Shown here: positions 8,522 to 17,446 of the stretch, piece by piece
Layout of the letters: the number at the start of each line of letters is the position of its first letter
Position numbering within the stretch: position 1 is the stretch's first letter
Assembly (NCBI RefSeq): GCF_001651855.1
Contig: NZ_LNQC01000052.1
Span: forward strand, 1 to 64,000
Reading direction: 5' to 3'
DNA length: 64,000 nucleotides
Source of the DNA: Sinorhizobium americanum
GTDB lineage: Bacteria > Pseudomonadota > Alphaproteobacteria > Rhizobiales > Rhizobiaceae
Translations under genes and position numbers: made by a program
Notes under the pieces: model-generated
Database searches by the model: none
What the model was told of the DNA's origin: nothing
The model's input: the letters and a program-made list of their open reading frames with translations, nothing else

Positions 8522-9109
8522 ATGTCGATCGCTTCCATAGGCCAAATTATTTGGGTGCTTGGCATCGTCGCCTGGTACTTCATTCGCCGTCCCTACGAGC
8601 GCCGTGCGAAGCGGGTCGAGGTCGTCAGCAACCGTCGCTCCCGCTCGGAGACGATCGGCCTTTTTGCGGCCCTGCTTGGCCTCGGAATCATACCGGGTTT
8701 TTATGTGGTGACGGGCATCCCCGAGGCGGCCGACTATCCGGCGAGCGCGTGGGCCGTGGCCGTAGGGGCGGCCGTCTTCACCCTCGCCATGTGGGTATTT
8801 CGCAGGACGCACAAGGAACTTGGCCGCAACTGGTCCATCACTCTGGAGATCCGCGACCGACATGAGCTGATCAGCCGCGGGCCCTACGCCCTCGTGCGCC
8901 ATCCAATGTACACTTCCTTCATGCTCATGGGCGTTGGACAGGCCTTTCTGCTGGCGAACTGGCTCATGGGGCTTGCCGGCCTGGTCGGCTTCGCGATCCT
9001 GTTTTTTCTGAGGGTGGACGAGGAGGAGCGTATGATGCTGGAGACATTCGGCCCGCAATACAGCGCCTACATGGAAAAGACCAAGCGAATCATCCCCTAT
9101 CTTTACTAG
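8522..9109 (+). CDS. Isoprenylcysteine carboxylmethyltransferase-like membrane protein
   Basis: 195-residue integral membrane methyltransferase of the ICMT/PEMT type, expected to use S-adenosylmethionine. Four to five hydrophobic segments are visible (about 5-18, 42-60, 72-92, 138-165). The cofactor region is SRGPYALVRHPMYTSFMLMG (about 119-138), and the C-terminal EEERMMLETFGPQYSAYMEK pattern followed by IPYLY is the family signature. The ATG at 8522 has AGGGTGAG directly upstream; an in-frame start at 8477 is less likely. First gene of a three-gene operon (gaps of 10 and -4 bases). Bacterial members rarely act on prenylated proteins; the substrate is unknown. Confidence 0.82.
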   Translation: MSIASIGQIIWVLGIVAWYFIRRPYERRAKRVEVVSNRRSRSETIGLFAALLGLGIIPGFYVVTGIPEAADYPASAWAVAVGAAVFTLAMWVFRRTHKELGRNWSITLEIRDRHELISRGPYALVRHPMYTSFMLMGVGQAFLLANWLMGLAGLVGFAILFFLRVDEEERMMLETFGPQYSAYMEKTKRIIPYLY

Positions 9110-9119
9110 AGGTGCCCTG

Positions 9120-9902
9120 ATGCGAGGCCGAGCTCTCAAGCTTTCGGCGCCGCGGCGCCTCGTCGGCGATCTGATGCGCTTTTCGATTCGTGTGCCGAGG
9201 GTCACCGTGCAGCGGCAGATGAATCTCGGTCCGTTGCTGAAAGCCAGGATGGCACAGCAAGGCAGGCCCTCCTGGACGGTGCTTTTCCTCAAGGGATACG
9301 CACTTCTTTCGCTAGAAACGCCGGAGCTGCGGCGGGCTTATGTCAAGCTGCCGAGACCACAACTCTACGAATATCCGGGAAGCATCGCGTCGGTCGCCCA
9401 CGAGCGCGAGCTCGATGGCGAGCGGGCTGTGCTTCTCAGCCTGATCAAGAACCCGGAGCGTCGGCCGATCACCGAACTCGCCGCCCTGATCGAGGCGGCG
9501 CGGACACGTCCCGTCAGGGACGTCAAGGAGTTCCGGCGCGCCCTGAAGATCGCCAAGCTGCCGGCGCCGATTCGCTGGCTGCTCATGTGGTTGGGGCTCA
9601 ATCTCGGCCGCCCTCGCGGCCGTCATTTCGGAACCTTCCAGTTGTCCGTTTATTCGGGGCTGGGCGCCGAGTCGCTCAATCCCATGACGCCTCTGACGAC
9701 GATCTTCAACTACGGCCAGATCGACGATCAGGGCTTGGTTACCGTCCGCATCCACTACGATCACCGTGTGATGGATGGCGCCAATGTGGCGCGGGCGCTG
9801 GAGCGATTCGAAAGAATTCTGAATGGCGAAATCGCCGCGGAAGTGGCCGGTCAAACAGTAGCAGCCACCGTCGCGGGCGCTGCCGCCTCGGGTGCGGCAT
9901 GA
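9120..9902 (+). CDS. 2-oxoacid dehydrogenase E2-type acyltransferase domain, stand-alone
   Basis: 260-residue protein with only the catalytic acyltransferase domain of 2-oxo acid dehydrogenase E2 (CAT-like fold). The active-site motif HxxxDG is present as H215-R-V-M-D219-G220. There is no lipoyl domain and no E1/E3-binding domain, so it cannot be an ordinary E2 subunit; it may acylate a small molecule or protein using CoA or another carrier. The Ala-rich tail (about 244-260) looks unstructured. It begins 10 bases after the methyltransferase and its stop overlaps the start of the SDR (ATGA), so the three are almost surely one transcript. Confidence 0.82.
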   Translation: MRGRALKLSAPRRLVGDLMRFSIRVPRVTVQRQMNLGPLLKARMAQQGRPSWTVLFLKGYALLSLETPELRRAYVKLPRPQLYEYPGSIASVAHERELDGERAVLLSLIKNPERRPITELAALIEAARTRPVRDVKEFRRALKIAKLPAPIRWLLMWLGLNLGRPRGRHFGTFQLSVYSGLGAESLNPMTPLTTIFNYGQIDDQGLVTVRIHYDHRVMDGANVARALERFERILNGEIAAEVAGQTVAATVAGAAASGAA

Positions 9903-10783
9903 CGGAGCAACTGGAGCTCCGACCGGCCGTCGTCGTGGTGGGCGGCTCGCGCGGAATTGGCAAGGCAATGGCAGGCGCTGCCGCAAGCGACGGCGCAACC
10001 GTGGTGTTGGTGGCGCGTTCGCCGGACGGTCTCGCGGCGGCGGCCGCCGATATCAAGGCCGGCGGCGAGGTGTTCACCGTCTCCTTGGATCTCTCGGGAG
10101 ACGACGCGGCGCGCCAGCTCGAAACGTTTCTCTCGGCCAATGGCCTCTACTGCGATGTCCTGGTCAACAGCGCCGGCTATGGGCTCCGCGGCAGTGCGAC
10201 GGTGTTGCCGGCCGGTGATCAGCTCGGCATTGTCGATCTCAACATACGCGCGCTGACCGATCTCACCCTTCGCTTCCTGCCTGGCATGGTGTCGCGCGGC
10301 CGTGGCGGCGTCATCAATCTCGGCTCCGTCGCAAGCTTCACGCCTGGCCCGTACATGGCTCTTTACTATGCCAGCAAGGGCTTCGTGCGGTCGTTCTCCG
10401 AGGCTCTTCACCAGGAACTTCACCGCACCGGCGTAACCGTAACCTGCGTCGCCCCCGGACCGGTATCGACCGAGTTCCTCGAGCGGTCGGGCGCCAACCG
10501 CGCGGCGCTGTTCAAGGTCTTGCCGAAGGTCGATTCGCAATATGTCGCCGCATGCGCCTGGCGCGGTTTCAGGTCCGGCCGTCGCCTCGTGATACCGGGT
10601 TTCTCGGCCAAGCTCGCGATTCTCATCACCTCGCTTATTCCTTCCGCGCTATTGCTGCCCCTGATCGGCCGCCTGCAGCGCCGGAGCAATGATCCCTGCC
10701 CTTGCGGATCCGGCAAGAAATACACCGCGTGTCACGGTGCGCGTCATCGTAGCGCAGAGCGGATAGCCGCGAGGCGGGGATAA
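9899..10783 (+). CDS. SDR family oxidoreductase with C-terminal SEC-C motif
   Basis: 294-residue short-chain dehydrogenase fused to a SEC-C zinc motif. The SDR part (about 8-235) has GGSRGIGKAMA, NSAGYG, a Ser in NLGSVASF and YYASK as the YxxxK pair. After a hydrophobic stretch (ILITSLIPSALLLPLIG) comes SNDPCPCGSGKKYTACHG with C267, C269, C278 and H279, the SEC-C zinc ligands known from SecA. I placed the start at the ATG overlapping the preceding stop; a longer open frame from 9587 lies inside the previous gene and is spurious. Last gene of the operon with the methyltransferase and acyltransferase. Confidence 0.85.
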   Translation: MTEQLELRPAVVVVGGSRGIGKAMAGAAASDGATVVLVARSPDGLAAAAADIKAGGEVFTVSLDLSGDDAARQLETFLSANGLYCDVLVNSAGYGLRGSATVLPAGDQLGIVDLNIRALTDLTLRFLPGMVSRGRGGVINLGSVASFTPGPYMALYYASKGFVRSFSEALHQELHRTGVTVTCVAPGPVSTEFLERSGANRAALFKVLPKVDSQYVAACAWRGFRSGRRLVIPGFSAKLAILITSLIPSALLLPLIGRLQRRSNDPCPCGSGKKYTACHGARHRSAERIAARRG

Positions 10784-11024
10784 GTTTGCGATACTGCGCT
10801 CGCGTGGCCCCGCGTTACACGACCGTAGCGTCGAGGCAGTGACGGAGATCACGAAATAGTGACTTCCTCTCAAGCGAGTCGAGATCTCGCCGCTAACGAA
10901 CTCTAGGCACTGTCTTTTCTGCAGATCTCTCCTATCCCGAAACCACGCCCTCCGCCGAAGGTGGTTGCTTACAATGGGACCGCGGAGCCTATGCTTCGAT
11001 GACGAAATTCTAATGGAGGCTCCC

Positions 11025-11441
11025 ATGACGCGAGCTTTCTCCATTGCTCTCTGTCTGGTGCTCGCACTCGGTATGGAATGCGCGCACGCAGACCCTGTCG
11101 ACACAGCAAAATCGGTCATCCGCCAGCAGATCCAGGCCTTTGTCGAGGACGACGCGGAAGCTGCCTATTCCTTCGCCTCCCCCGGCATCCGCGCGAAATT
11201 TCCGGATCGGGCGGTCTTCTTCGAGATGGTCAAGAAGAGCTATCAGCACCTGTATCGCCCAGGCAATTTCGCCTTCGGACGGTCGAAGCTGATCGGCGAC
11301 GAAGTGATCCAGGAGGTGCTCATTTCCGGAGCCGACGGCAAGGACTGGACGGCAATTTACGAGCTCGTGCCGCAACCGGACGGCAGCTATAAGATCAACG
11401 GCGTGATGATGGTGCAGACCGCGCCCGGCCCGGCGCTCTGA
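11025..11441 (+). CDS. DUF4864 domain-containing exported protein
   Basis: 138-residue protein with a cleavable signal peptide (MTRAFSIALCLVLALGMECAHA) and a DUF4864 domain: VIRQQIQAFVEDDAEAAYSFASPGIRAKF, then a beta-rich half resembling the cystatin/NTF2-like folds of stress-related periplasmic proteins. Function unknown. The start at 11025 is set by TGGAGG six bases upstream. It converges with tgt, ending 18 bases from it. The 241-base gap upstream (10784-11024) shows no gene. Confidence 0.8.
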   Translation: MTRAFSIALCLVLALGMECAHADPVDTAKSVIRQQIQAFVEDDAEAAYSFASPGIRAKFPDRAVFFEMVKKSYQHLYRPGNFAFGRSKLIGDEVIQEVLISGADGKDWTAIYELVPQPDGSYKINGVMMVQTAPGPAL

Positions 11442-11459
11442 CGCGTTCGGCGTGCCAGC

Positions 11460-12590
11460 TCATACCGGCGGAAGATCGCCGCGCTGCCAGCCTTCCTGGG
11501 TCTCTACCATGAAATCGGCATAACGCCCCTCCTCGATCGCCTTGCGGATGCCGGCCATCAGTTCCTGGTAGTAGGCAAGATTGTTCCAGCTTAGAAGCAT
11601 GCCGCCGAGAGACTCGTTCGAACGGATCAGATGGTGCAGGTAGGCGCGCGAATAGTCCCGCGTCGCCGGGCACGAGGATTGTTCGTCGAGCGGCCGCAGG
11701 TCTTCGGCATGGCGCGCATTGCGCAGATTGATACGGCCGTAGCGCGTGAAGGCCAGTCCATGGCGACCGGAGCGGGTCGGCATCACGCAATCGAACATGT
11801 CGATCCCGTGCGCCACCGATTTCAGAATATCGTCCGGCGTTCCGACGCCCATCAGATAGCGCGGTTTTTCCGCCGGCAGGATGGGACAAGTGACGTCGAG
11901 CATCTCGAGCATTACCTCCTGCGGCTCGCCGACGGCAAGACCGCCAACCGCATAACCCTTGAGATCAAGCTCCTTGAGAGCGAGGGCCGAACGTTCGCGC
12001 AGTTTCGGAAGGTCGCCGCCCTGCACGATTGCGAACATCGCCTTGCCCGGCTGATCGCCAAAGGCAACCTTGCAGCGCTCCGCCCAGCGAATCGACATTT
12101 CCATGGCGCGCTCGATTTCGCCGGGCTCGGCCGGCAGCGCGACGCATTCGTCGAGCTGCATCTGTATGTCGCTGTCGAGGAGACCCTGGATCTCGATCGA
12201 GCGTTCCGGCGACATCTGGTAGAGCGCGCCGTCGACGTGGCTCTTGAAGGTCACGCCCTGCTCGTTGAGCTTGCGCAGGCTCGAGAGAGACATCACCTGG
12301 AAGCCGCCGCTATCCGTCAGGATCGGCCGCTCCCAGCGAATGAAGTTGTGCAGGCCGCCGAGCCGCGCGACGCGTTCGGCGCCCGGACGCAGCATCAGAT
12401 GATAGGTATTGCCGAGGATGATGTCGGCGCCAAGTTCGCGCACCTGATCGAGATACATCGCCTTGACCGTGCCGACGGTTCCGACCGGCATGAAGGCCGG
12501 CGTGCGGATCGTTCCGCGCGGCATCGAAACCTCGCCTCGGCGCGCTTTGCCGTCAGTCGCAAGCAGCTTGAATTGAAACGTCTCGGTCAT
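11460..12590 (-). CDS. tgt: tRNA-guanine transglycosylase (queuine tRNA-ribosyltransferase)
   Basis: 376-residue Tgt, which swaps guanine 34 of GUN-anticodon tRNAs for preQ1 in the queuosine pathway. Clear motifs: [31 protein letters not shown] with the early catalytic Asp, GGLAVGEP and [13 protein letters not shown] with the nucleophile Asp. The zinc site is unusual: the E. coli ligands C302, C304, C307 and H333 correspond here to S305, C307, T310 and N336, so three of four are missing. The gene overlaps queA by four bases (ATGA), so the two are translationally coupled and transcribed in the order queA-tgt. Confidence 0.95.
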   Translation of the reverse strand: MTETFQFKLLATDGKARRGEVSMPRGTIRTPAFMPVGTVGTVKAMYLDQVRELGADIILGNTYHLMLRPGAERVARLGGLHNFIRWERPILTDSGGFQVMSLSSLRKLNEQGVTFKSHVDGALYQMSPERSIEIQGLLDSDIQMQLDECVALPAEPGEIERAMEMSIRWAERCKVAFGDQPGKAMFAIVQGGDLPKLRERSALALKELDLKGYAVGGLAVGEPQEVMLEMLDVTCPILPAEKPRYLMGVGTPDDILKSVAHGIDMFDCVMPTRSGRHGLAFTRYGRINLRNARHAEDLRPLDEQSSCPATRDYSRAYLHHLIRSNESLGGMLLSWNNLAYYQELMAGIRKAIEEGRYADFMVETQEGWQRGDLPPV

Positions 12591-13672
12591 TGGTCTTTCC
12601 GGAAAAGCAGGCTGGCATCGCCGTAGGAGTAGAATCGGTAGCCGGCTGCGATCGCATGGGCATAGGCGGCCCGCATCGTGTCCAACCCGGCAAAGGCAGA
12701 CACCAGCATGAACAAGGTCGATTTCGGCAGGTGGAAATTGGTCATCAGCATATCGACGGCGCGGAAGCGGTAGCCCGGGGTGATGAAGATGCCAGTCGGC
12801 CCCGACCAGGGACGGATCTGGCCTTCCTCTGTGGCGGCGCTTTCGATCAGCCGGAGCGACGTCGTTCCGACGCAGACGATGCGTCCGTCGCGGGCCCGAA
12901 CCGCACTGAGCCGTGCGGCGGTCGCAGCGTCCACATGGCCGATCTCCTCGTGCATCACATGATCGTCGGTGTCGTCGGCCTTGACCGGAAGGAAGGTTCC
13001 TGCCCCCACATGCAGCGTGACGAAGTGGCGCTCGATTCCTGCCTCGTCGAGCTTGCCAAACAGCCGATCGGTGAAGTGCAGGCCCGCCGTCGGCGCGGCG
13101 ACAGCGCCTTCCTCACGGGCATAGAGCGTCTGATAGTCGGCACGGTCACGTGCATCTTCGGGGCGCTTGGAAGCGATATACGGCGGCAGCGGAATGTGCC
13201 CTACCGACATGATCGCTTCGTCGAGCACCGGACCGGAAAGATCGAAGCGAAGGGTGACCTCGCCCGCCCCGCCCTTCTCCTCAACCGTTGCATCGAGCGA
13301 ACCGAGCAGGCAGGCATTGCCGCCGTGGCCGAAACTGATCCGGTCACCCGGCTTCAGCCGTCGCGCCGGCCGCGCAAAGGCCTTCCAGCGGTCGGGCCCG
13401 ACGCGCATGTGCAGCGTCAGCGAGACCTGGGTTGCGACGTCCTCTCCGCGTCGGCGAATGCCTTCAAGTTGTGCCGGTATGACCTTCGTATCGTTGAACA
13501 CAAGCGCATCGCCGGGCCGCAGGAACGAAGTGAGATCGAGCACGCCGTGGTCGGAGAGAACCGGCTCCGCTTCGGGCCGCACGACGAGCATGCGCGCGCT
13601 GTCACGGGGGCTTGCGGGCCTCAGCGCAATGGAAGTCTCCGGCAGGTCGAAATCGAACAGGTCTACGCGCAT
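12587..13672 (-). CDS. queA: S-adenosylmethionine:tRNA ribosyltransferase-isomerase
   Basis: 361-residue QueA, which transfers and isomerises the ribosyl part of S-adenosylmethionine onto preQ1 in tRNA to make epoxyqueuosine. The start [20 protein letters not shown] is characteristic; [10 protein letters not shown] (mid-protein), the [15 protein letters not shown] region and [15 protein letters not shown] [20 protein letters not shown] are also present. I use the ATG at 13672; the open frame extends seven codons further without the conserved start. It acts directly before Tgt's product in the pathway and overlaps tgt by four bases. Confidence 0.95.
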   Translation of the reverse strand: MRVDLFDFDLPETSIALRPASPRDSARMLVVRPEAEPVLSDHGVLDLTSFLRPGDALVFNDTKVIPAQLEGIRRRGEDVATQVSLTLHMRVGPDRWKAFARPARRLKPGDRISFGHGGNACLLGSLDATVEEKGGAGEVTLRFDLSGPVLDEAIMSVGHIPLPPYIASKRPEDARDRADYQTLYAREEGAVAAPTAGLHFTDRLFGKLDEAGIERHFVTLHVGAGTFLPVKADDTDDHVMHEEIGHVDAATAARLSAVRARDGRIVCVGTTSLRLIESAATEEGQIRPWSGPTGIFITPGYRFRAVDMLMTNFHLPKSTLFMLVSAFAGLDTMRAAYAHAIAAGYRFYSYGDASLLFRKDQ

Positions 13673-13685
13673 CTGAATGTCGAAT

Positions 13686-13708
13686 AAAAGCAAACCCGCC
13701 CCGGCGGG
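13686..13708 (-). terminator. Rho-independent terminator after ppiB
   Basis: On the minus strand, CCCGCC and GGCGGG form a GC-rich stem (13695-13708) followed by TTTGCTTTT. It lies between the ppiB stop and the queA start and should separate the cyclophilin transcript from queA-tgt. Confidence 0.65.
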
Positions 13709-13748
13709 CTCGTGGCCAGACCGGGACGGGTCCGTGCATTAGCGCAAA

Positions 13749-14258
13749 TCAGGCGTCGGCGGCAACCCGCATCGAGACGATCGAGTCGGGATCGCGCACC
13801 GGCTCGCCGCGCTTGATCTGGTCGATGTTTTCCATGCCTTCGATGACCTGGCCCCAGACGGAATATTGCTTGTTGAGCCAGGGAGCATCGGTAAAGCAGA
13901 TGAAGAACTGGGAGTTTGCCGAGTTCGGCATCTGGCTGCGGGCCATCGAGCAAGTGCCGCGCACATGCGAGATGTCGGAGAACTCGGCCTTGAGGTCCGG
14001 TTTGGATGAACCGCCCATGCCGGCGCGGCTCGGATTGAAGTGCTCGCCGCCGGTCTTGCCATACTGGACGTCGCCGGTCTGCGCCATGAAGTCTTCGATC
14101 ACGCGATGGAAGACGACGCCGTCATAGGCGCCCTCGCGCGACAATTCCTTGATGCGGGCGACGTGGCCCGGAGCGACGTCCGGCCGAAGCTCGATCACCA
14201 CCCTGCCCTTGGTGGTTTCCATGATGATCGTGTTTTCCGGATCCTTGATCTCGGCCAT
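13749..14258 (-). CDS. ppiB: Peptidyl-prolyl cis-trans isomerase B (cyclophilin), cytoplasmic
   Basis: 169-residue cyclophilin without signal peptide that isomerises Xaa-Pro bonds in the cytoplasm. Core motifs: YDGVVFHRVIEDFMAQTGDV containing the catalytic Arg of FHR, a loop GSSKPDLKAEFSDISHVRGT, MARSQMPNSANSQFFICF and WGQVIEGMENIDQIKRGEP. It starts 23 bases downstream of ppiA on the same strand, and the two probably arose by duplication, one per compartment. Confidence 0.92.
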   Translation of the reverse strand: MAEIKDPENTIIMETTKGRVVIELRPDVAPGHVARIKELSREGAYDGVVFHRVIEDFMAQTGDVQYGKTGGEHFNPSRAGMGGSSKPDLKAEFSDISHVRGTCSMARSQMPNSANSQFFICFTDAPWLNKQYSVWGQVIEGMENIDQIKRGEPVRDPDSIVSMRVAADA

Positions 14259-14281
14259 GGTCTTTCTCCTTCTGTCTGATC

Positions 14282-14854
14282 TTATTTGCCGACCTTGACG
14301 CTGATCATGCGGTCAGGGTCCGTGACGGCGCCGTTGTTGGCGTCGTCGCCAAGCTTGATCTTGTCGACTTTCTCCATGCCTTCGACGACCTTGCCGACAA
14401 CCGTGTACTGCCCATTGAGGAAGTCGCCGGCAGCGAACATGATGAAGAACTGCGAATTGGCGCTGTTCGGGTCCTGCGAGCGCGCCATGCCGACGGTACC
14501 GCGCTCGAAGGGAACATCCGAGAACTCTGCCGGCAGGTCCGGCTTCGAAGAGCCGCCGGTGCCGGCGAGCTGCGGCTGAAAGCCGTCTTTCATGTCGCCA
14601 TACTGCACGTCACCGGTCTGGGCCATGAAACCCTTGATCACCCGGTGGAAGGCAACGTTGTCATACTCGCCCGCGGCGGCGAGGTCCTTGATCTGCTGCA
14701 CGTGCTTCGGCGCGATGTCAGGGCGCAGCTCGATGACGACGGGGCCGTCCTTGAGCTCGATCGTCACGATATTGTCGCTCGACTGCGCCTGGGCGCCTCC
14801 CGTGATGGTGGCGAGCGCCAGAGCGCCTGCAAAAGCGAGTTGGAGGATTTTCAT
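14282..14854 (-). CDS. ppiA: Peptidyl-prolyl cis-trans isomerase A (cyclophilin), exported
   Basis: 190-residue cyclophilin with a signal peptide (MKILQLAFAGALALATITGGAQAQ), so it works in the periplasm. The isomerase domain shows YDNVAFHRVIKGFMAQTGDV, SSKPDLPAEFSDVPFERGT and SQDPNSANSQFFIMF, closely matching the cytoplasmic paralogue next door. Gene order on the minus strand is coaD, ppiA, ppiB with gaps of 24 and 23 bases, so a single operon is likely. Confidence 0.92.
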   Translation of the reverse strand: MKILQLAFAGALALATITGGAQAQSSDNIVTIELKDGPVVIELRPDIAPKHVQQIKDLAAAGEYDNVAFHRVIKGFMAQTGDVQYGDMKDGFQPQLAGTGGSSKPDLPAEFSDVPFERGTVGMARSQDPNSANSQFFIMFAAGDFLNGQYTVVGKVVEGMEKVDKIKLGDDANNGAVTDPDRMISVKVGK

Positions 14855-14878
14855 GCGTTCTCCTTGCGTGGTGAAAGC

Positions 14879-15373
14879 TCAGGCCTTGTGCTTCGCCTGC
14901 AGCGCCTGAAAGACCGCTCTGGGCACAAAGGCGCTGACGTCGCCCCCCATGGATGCGATCTGGCGGACCAATGTGGCTGTAATGGGCCGGGATGCTGTCC
15001 CCGCAGGCAGAAACAGGGTCTGAATATCCGGCGCCATTTGCCGATTCATCCCGGCCATTTGCATCTCATAGTCGAGATCGGTGCCGTCCCGCAATCCCCG
15101 CACAAGAAGGCTAGCGCCATGCTGGCGGGCCGCATCCACGACCAGATTGTCAAAGGAAACGACGGCAATGTCCCCTGCCCTTTCCGGCAGGAATTCGCTC
15201 AGCGACCGGCGGATCAGATCGGCGCGTTCCTCGAACGAAAAGAGCGGCGTTTTCCCGGGATGAATGCCGATCGCGACGATCACTTTCGACGCTACGTTGA
15301 GTGCTTGGACGAGCACGTCAAGATGGCCGTTTGTCATCGGATCGAAGGAACCGGGATAGAAAGCCGTGGTCAT
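14879..15373 (-). CDS. coaD: Phosphopantetheine adenylyltransferase
   Basis: 164-residue CoaD, which makes dephospho-CoA from 4'-phosphopantetheine and ATP. The nucleotidyl-transferase start [18 protein letters not shown] carries the T/HxGH-type motif with H17; [20 protein letters not shown] is the substrate loop; the C-terminal [22 protein letters not shown] matches the usual ISSxxVR region, with the Ser-Ser replaced by Thr-Ala. Length normal. First gene of the coaD-ppiA-ppiB run. Confidence 0.95.
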   Translation of the reverse strand: MTTAFYPGSFDPMTNGHLDVLVQALNVASKVIVAIGIHPGKTPLFSFEERADLIRRSLSEFLPERAGDIAVVSFDNLVVDAARQHGASLLVRGLRDGTDLDYEMQMAGMNRQMAPDIQTLFLPAGTASRPITATLVRQIASMGGDVSAFVPRAVFQALQAKHKA

Positions 15374-15599
15374 CGCGCCTGTTTCCGTTGGTGAAGCCTT
15401 TTGTCACGGACGGCGTCTGATCGCAAGGGCGGGCCGATCCGACTCTCCTAGTTCCACCGGAAACAGCAGCGATCGGAGAATGAATGCTAGATGAATGCGA
15501 CGTTCAAACTGGTTTCACACCGCAAGTTGTAGCGTGAAACAACAAGTGAACGGAACTTTTCTATGGGGCGCGCCGTTTAGCAGACGAAAGGAGACGGCC

Positions 15600-15731
15600 A
15601 TGGGACTTGCTCTGTTTTCGATGGCGATGTTTTTCGCGATGATTTTAGCGACGATCAATGCGCTTCGCAGCGAGGCTCGTGACCGCGTGACGGTCTTGTC
15701 GGCAGCAACGGATGGGCTGAGGAGAAAATAA
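15600..15731 (+). CDS. 43-residue membrane protein
   Basis: MGLALFSMAMFFAMILATIN is a single hydrophobic segment followed by a charged tail (LRSEARDRV...GLRRK). AAAGGAG lies seven bases before the ATG, which makes translation likely. Longer in-frame starts exist (15495) but lack such a site. No family recognised. The 3' region continues into a series of hairpins ending in a terminator at 15887, described separately. Confidence 0.6.
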   Translation: MGLALFSMAMFFAMILATINALRSEARDRVTVLSAATDGLRRK

Positions 15732-15779
15732 CGGCGACTGCGGCGTGATGGTGTCGCCGCTTTGAGATGAAATGCCTCC

Positions 15780-15887
15780 AGGAAACTTCTGCCAGGAAGT
15801 TTCACATTAAGCGGTCTCGTTTCTCCCCTGATGAGGCCGCTCATTCAGAGCCGGACGGCATCCCCTGCCCGTCCGGCTATTCTTTTT
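15780..15887 (+). ncRNA. Structured RNA, 3' UTR or independent sRNA
   Basis: Three consecutive hairpins. First: GAAACTTC (15782-15789) with GAAGTTTC (15796-15803). Second: AGCGGTCTC (15810-15818) with GAGGCCGCT (15833-15841), whose 14-base loop exposes UUUCUCCCC, able to pair with a Shine-Dalgarno sequence. Third: AGCCGGACGG (15849-15858) with CCGTCCGGCT (15869-15878), followed by ATTCTTTTT, a typical Rho-independent terminator. The layout (exposed C-rich loop, strong terminator) is that of a trans-acting sRNA, possibly released from the mRNA of the 43-residue protein. No promoter of its own is obvious. I do not recognise a named family. Confidence 0.5.
15849..15887 (+). terminator. Rho-independent terminator
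   Basis: Ten-base perfect GC-rich stem (15849-15858 / 15869-15878) with a ten-base loop, then ATTCTTTTT. It ends the 43-residue-protein transcript or the proposed sRNA, 24 bases before the convergent MATE gene's stop. Confidence 0.85.
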
Positions 15888-15910
15888 GCCGAATGCCTAC
15901 ACCTTGCCAT

Positions 15911-17311
15911 TCAAGCTGCAATTGGAGCGCGCAGCGACTGGATAAGTCGGAAGAAGCGCCAGTTGAGCAGCAAGGCGGCAGCCGCTAGCCCCAACACAAA
16001 GCCGAACCACACCCCGACGCCACCGAAGTTCAGCGGAAAGGCGAAAGCCCAGGCGCAGACGAAGCCGATCGGCCAATAGGAAATCATCGCCATGATCATC
16101 GGCACCGTCGTGTCCTTGAGGCCGCGCAACATGCCGGCGGCGATCGCCTGGAGCCCGTCCACGAGCTGGAAAGCCCCGGCGATGACGATCAGCGGACCGG
16201 CGAAGGCCAGCACCTCGGCAGCATCGGGACGGCCGGTGTCGAGATAGAGCGTCGCAAGCTGATATGGAAGCAGCGCGAAGATGGTGCTGCCGATGGCCGC
16301 GAACCCGGAGCCGAGGGCGAGCACGGCGACGGCAGCGCGCCGAACGCCGACCAGATCGCCGCTGCCATAGGCGAGGCCGACGCGCACGGTACCGGCCTGG
16401 GCGAGACCGAGCGGGATCATGAAGGCGATCGAGGCGAACTGAAGCGCGATGCCGTGCGCGGCGAGCTCAATGGTGCCGATCGTTCCCATGAGCAGAGAAG
16501 CGACCGTGAAGAGGCTCACTTCCGCAAGGATCGTCATCGAAATCGGAACGCCGAGATAGATGACCTCGCGGAAAGCCGGCCAATCTGGCCTCCAGAAGCG
16601 CACGAACAGCTCGAAGCGATTGAGTTCAGGCTGGCCGCCTATGTAGCCGATCGTCAGCGCTGCACCGAGCAGCGCCACGCCCAGCGCCGCGACCGCAGCA
16701 CCGAAAATGCCAAGCGCCGGAAAGCCGAAATGGCCATAGATCAGCACATAGCAGAGCACGGCGTTGAGAACCAAGGTCGCAAGCGTCACGTAAAGAATGA
16801 TGCCGGCCCGCTCTAGGCCGGCGAGGAACGCCCGCAGCACCATGAAGATTAGGCTGGGAAAGATCGCCCATTGGGCGATGCGGAGATACTCCGCAGCAAG
16901 AGCCGAGACCTCCGGCTTCTGGCCGGCGAGAAGCAGGATCGGCTCGGCCATCCAGAGGACCGGCGCGGTGATGAGCCCGTAGAGCAAAACCACCCACATG
17001 CCCATGCGCACGGAGCGGCGAACCGAGATCCGGTCTCCTCGGCCCTGGGCTTGCGCGACCATCGGCACAACGGCATTTGCGAAGCCGCTGCCGAAGATGA
17101 AGACCGTGAAGAAGAACTGGGTGGCAAGGATGATTGCGGCAAGCTGAACCGCCCCGAGCCTGCCGACCATCAAGACATCAGTGGTATTGATGGCAAGCTG
17201 TGCGAGCTGGGCACCGATGAAGGGAACGCCGAGATAGATGCTGGCGCGAAAGTGCGTGCCCCAGGAGTTGTCGGTTTGCGCAGGCACAAGTTCTCGGGTC
17301 GCGGTCAGCAT
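15911..17311 (-). CDS. MATE family efflux transporter
   Basis: 466-residue MATE protein, an antiporter that exports cationic or aromatic compounds using a Na+ or H+ gradient. Twelve membrane segments are predicted in two related halves: the first begins YLGVPFIGAQLAQLAINTTDVLMVG and the second YLGVPISMTILAEVSLFTVASLLMG, showing the internal repeat. I use the ATG at 17311 (MLTATREL), preceded by GAGGATTG; a longer frame from 17344 is unlikely. NorM-like in length and start; the substrate cannot be inferred. Confidence 0.9.
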   Translation of the reverse strand: MLTATRELVPAQTDNSWGTHFRASIYLGVPFIGAQLAQLAINTTDVLMVGRLGAVQLAAIILATQFFFTVFIFGSGFANAVVPMVAQAQGRGDRISVRRSVRMGMWVVLLYGLITAPVLWMAEPILLLAGQKPEVSALAAEYLRIAQWAIFPSLIFMVLRAFLAGLERAGIILYVTLATLVLNAVLCYVLIYGHFGFPALGIFGAAVAALGVALLGAALTIGYIGGQPELNRFELFVRFWRPDWPAFREVIYLGVPISMTILAEVSLFTVASLLMGTIGTIELAAHGIALQFASIAFMIPLGLAQAGTVRVGLAYGSGDLVGVRRAAVAVLALGSGFAAIGSTIFALLPYQLATLYLDTGRPDAAEVLAFAGPLIVIAGAFQLVDGLQAIAAGMLRGLKDTTVPMIMAMISYWPIGFVCAWAFAFPLNFGGVGVWFGFVLGLAAAALLLNWRFFRLIQSLRAPIAA

Positions 17312-17446
17312 GGAACAATCCTCGCTCTGCGGCGCAGCGGGCACAGATCAATTCTAGGAATATGCCGAATTACAGCACCACCGGGACGGGCGCCAGCAAC
17401 AAGGGCGAAGCTGCTCAATTTTTCATCGGTCTATCAAGAAAATTGA

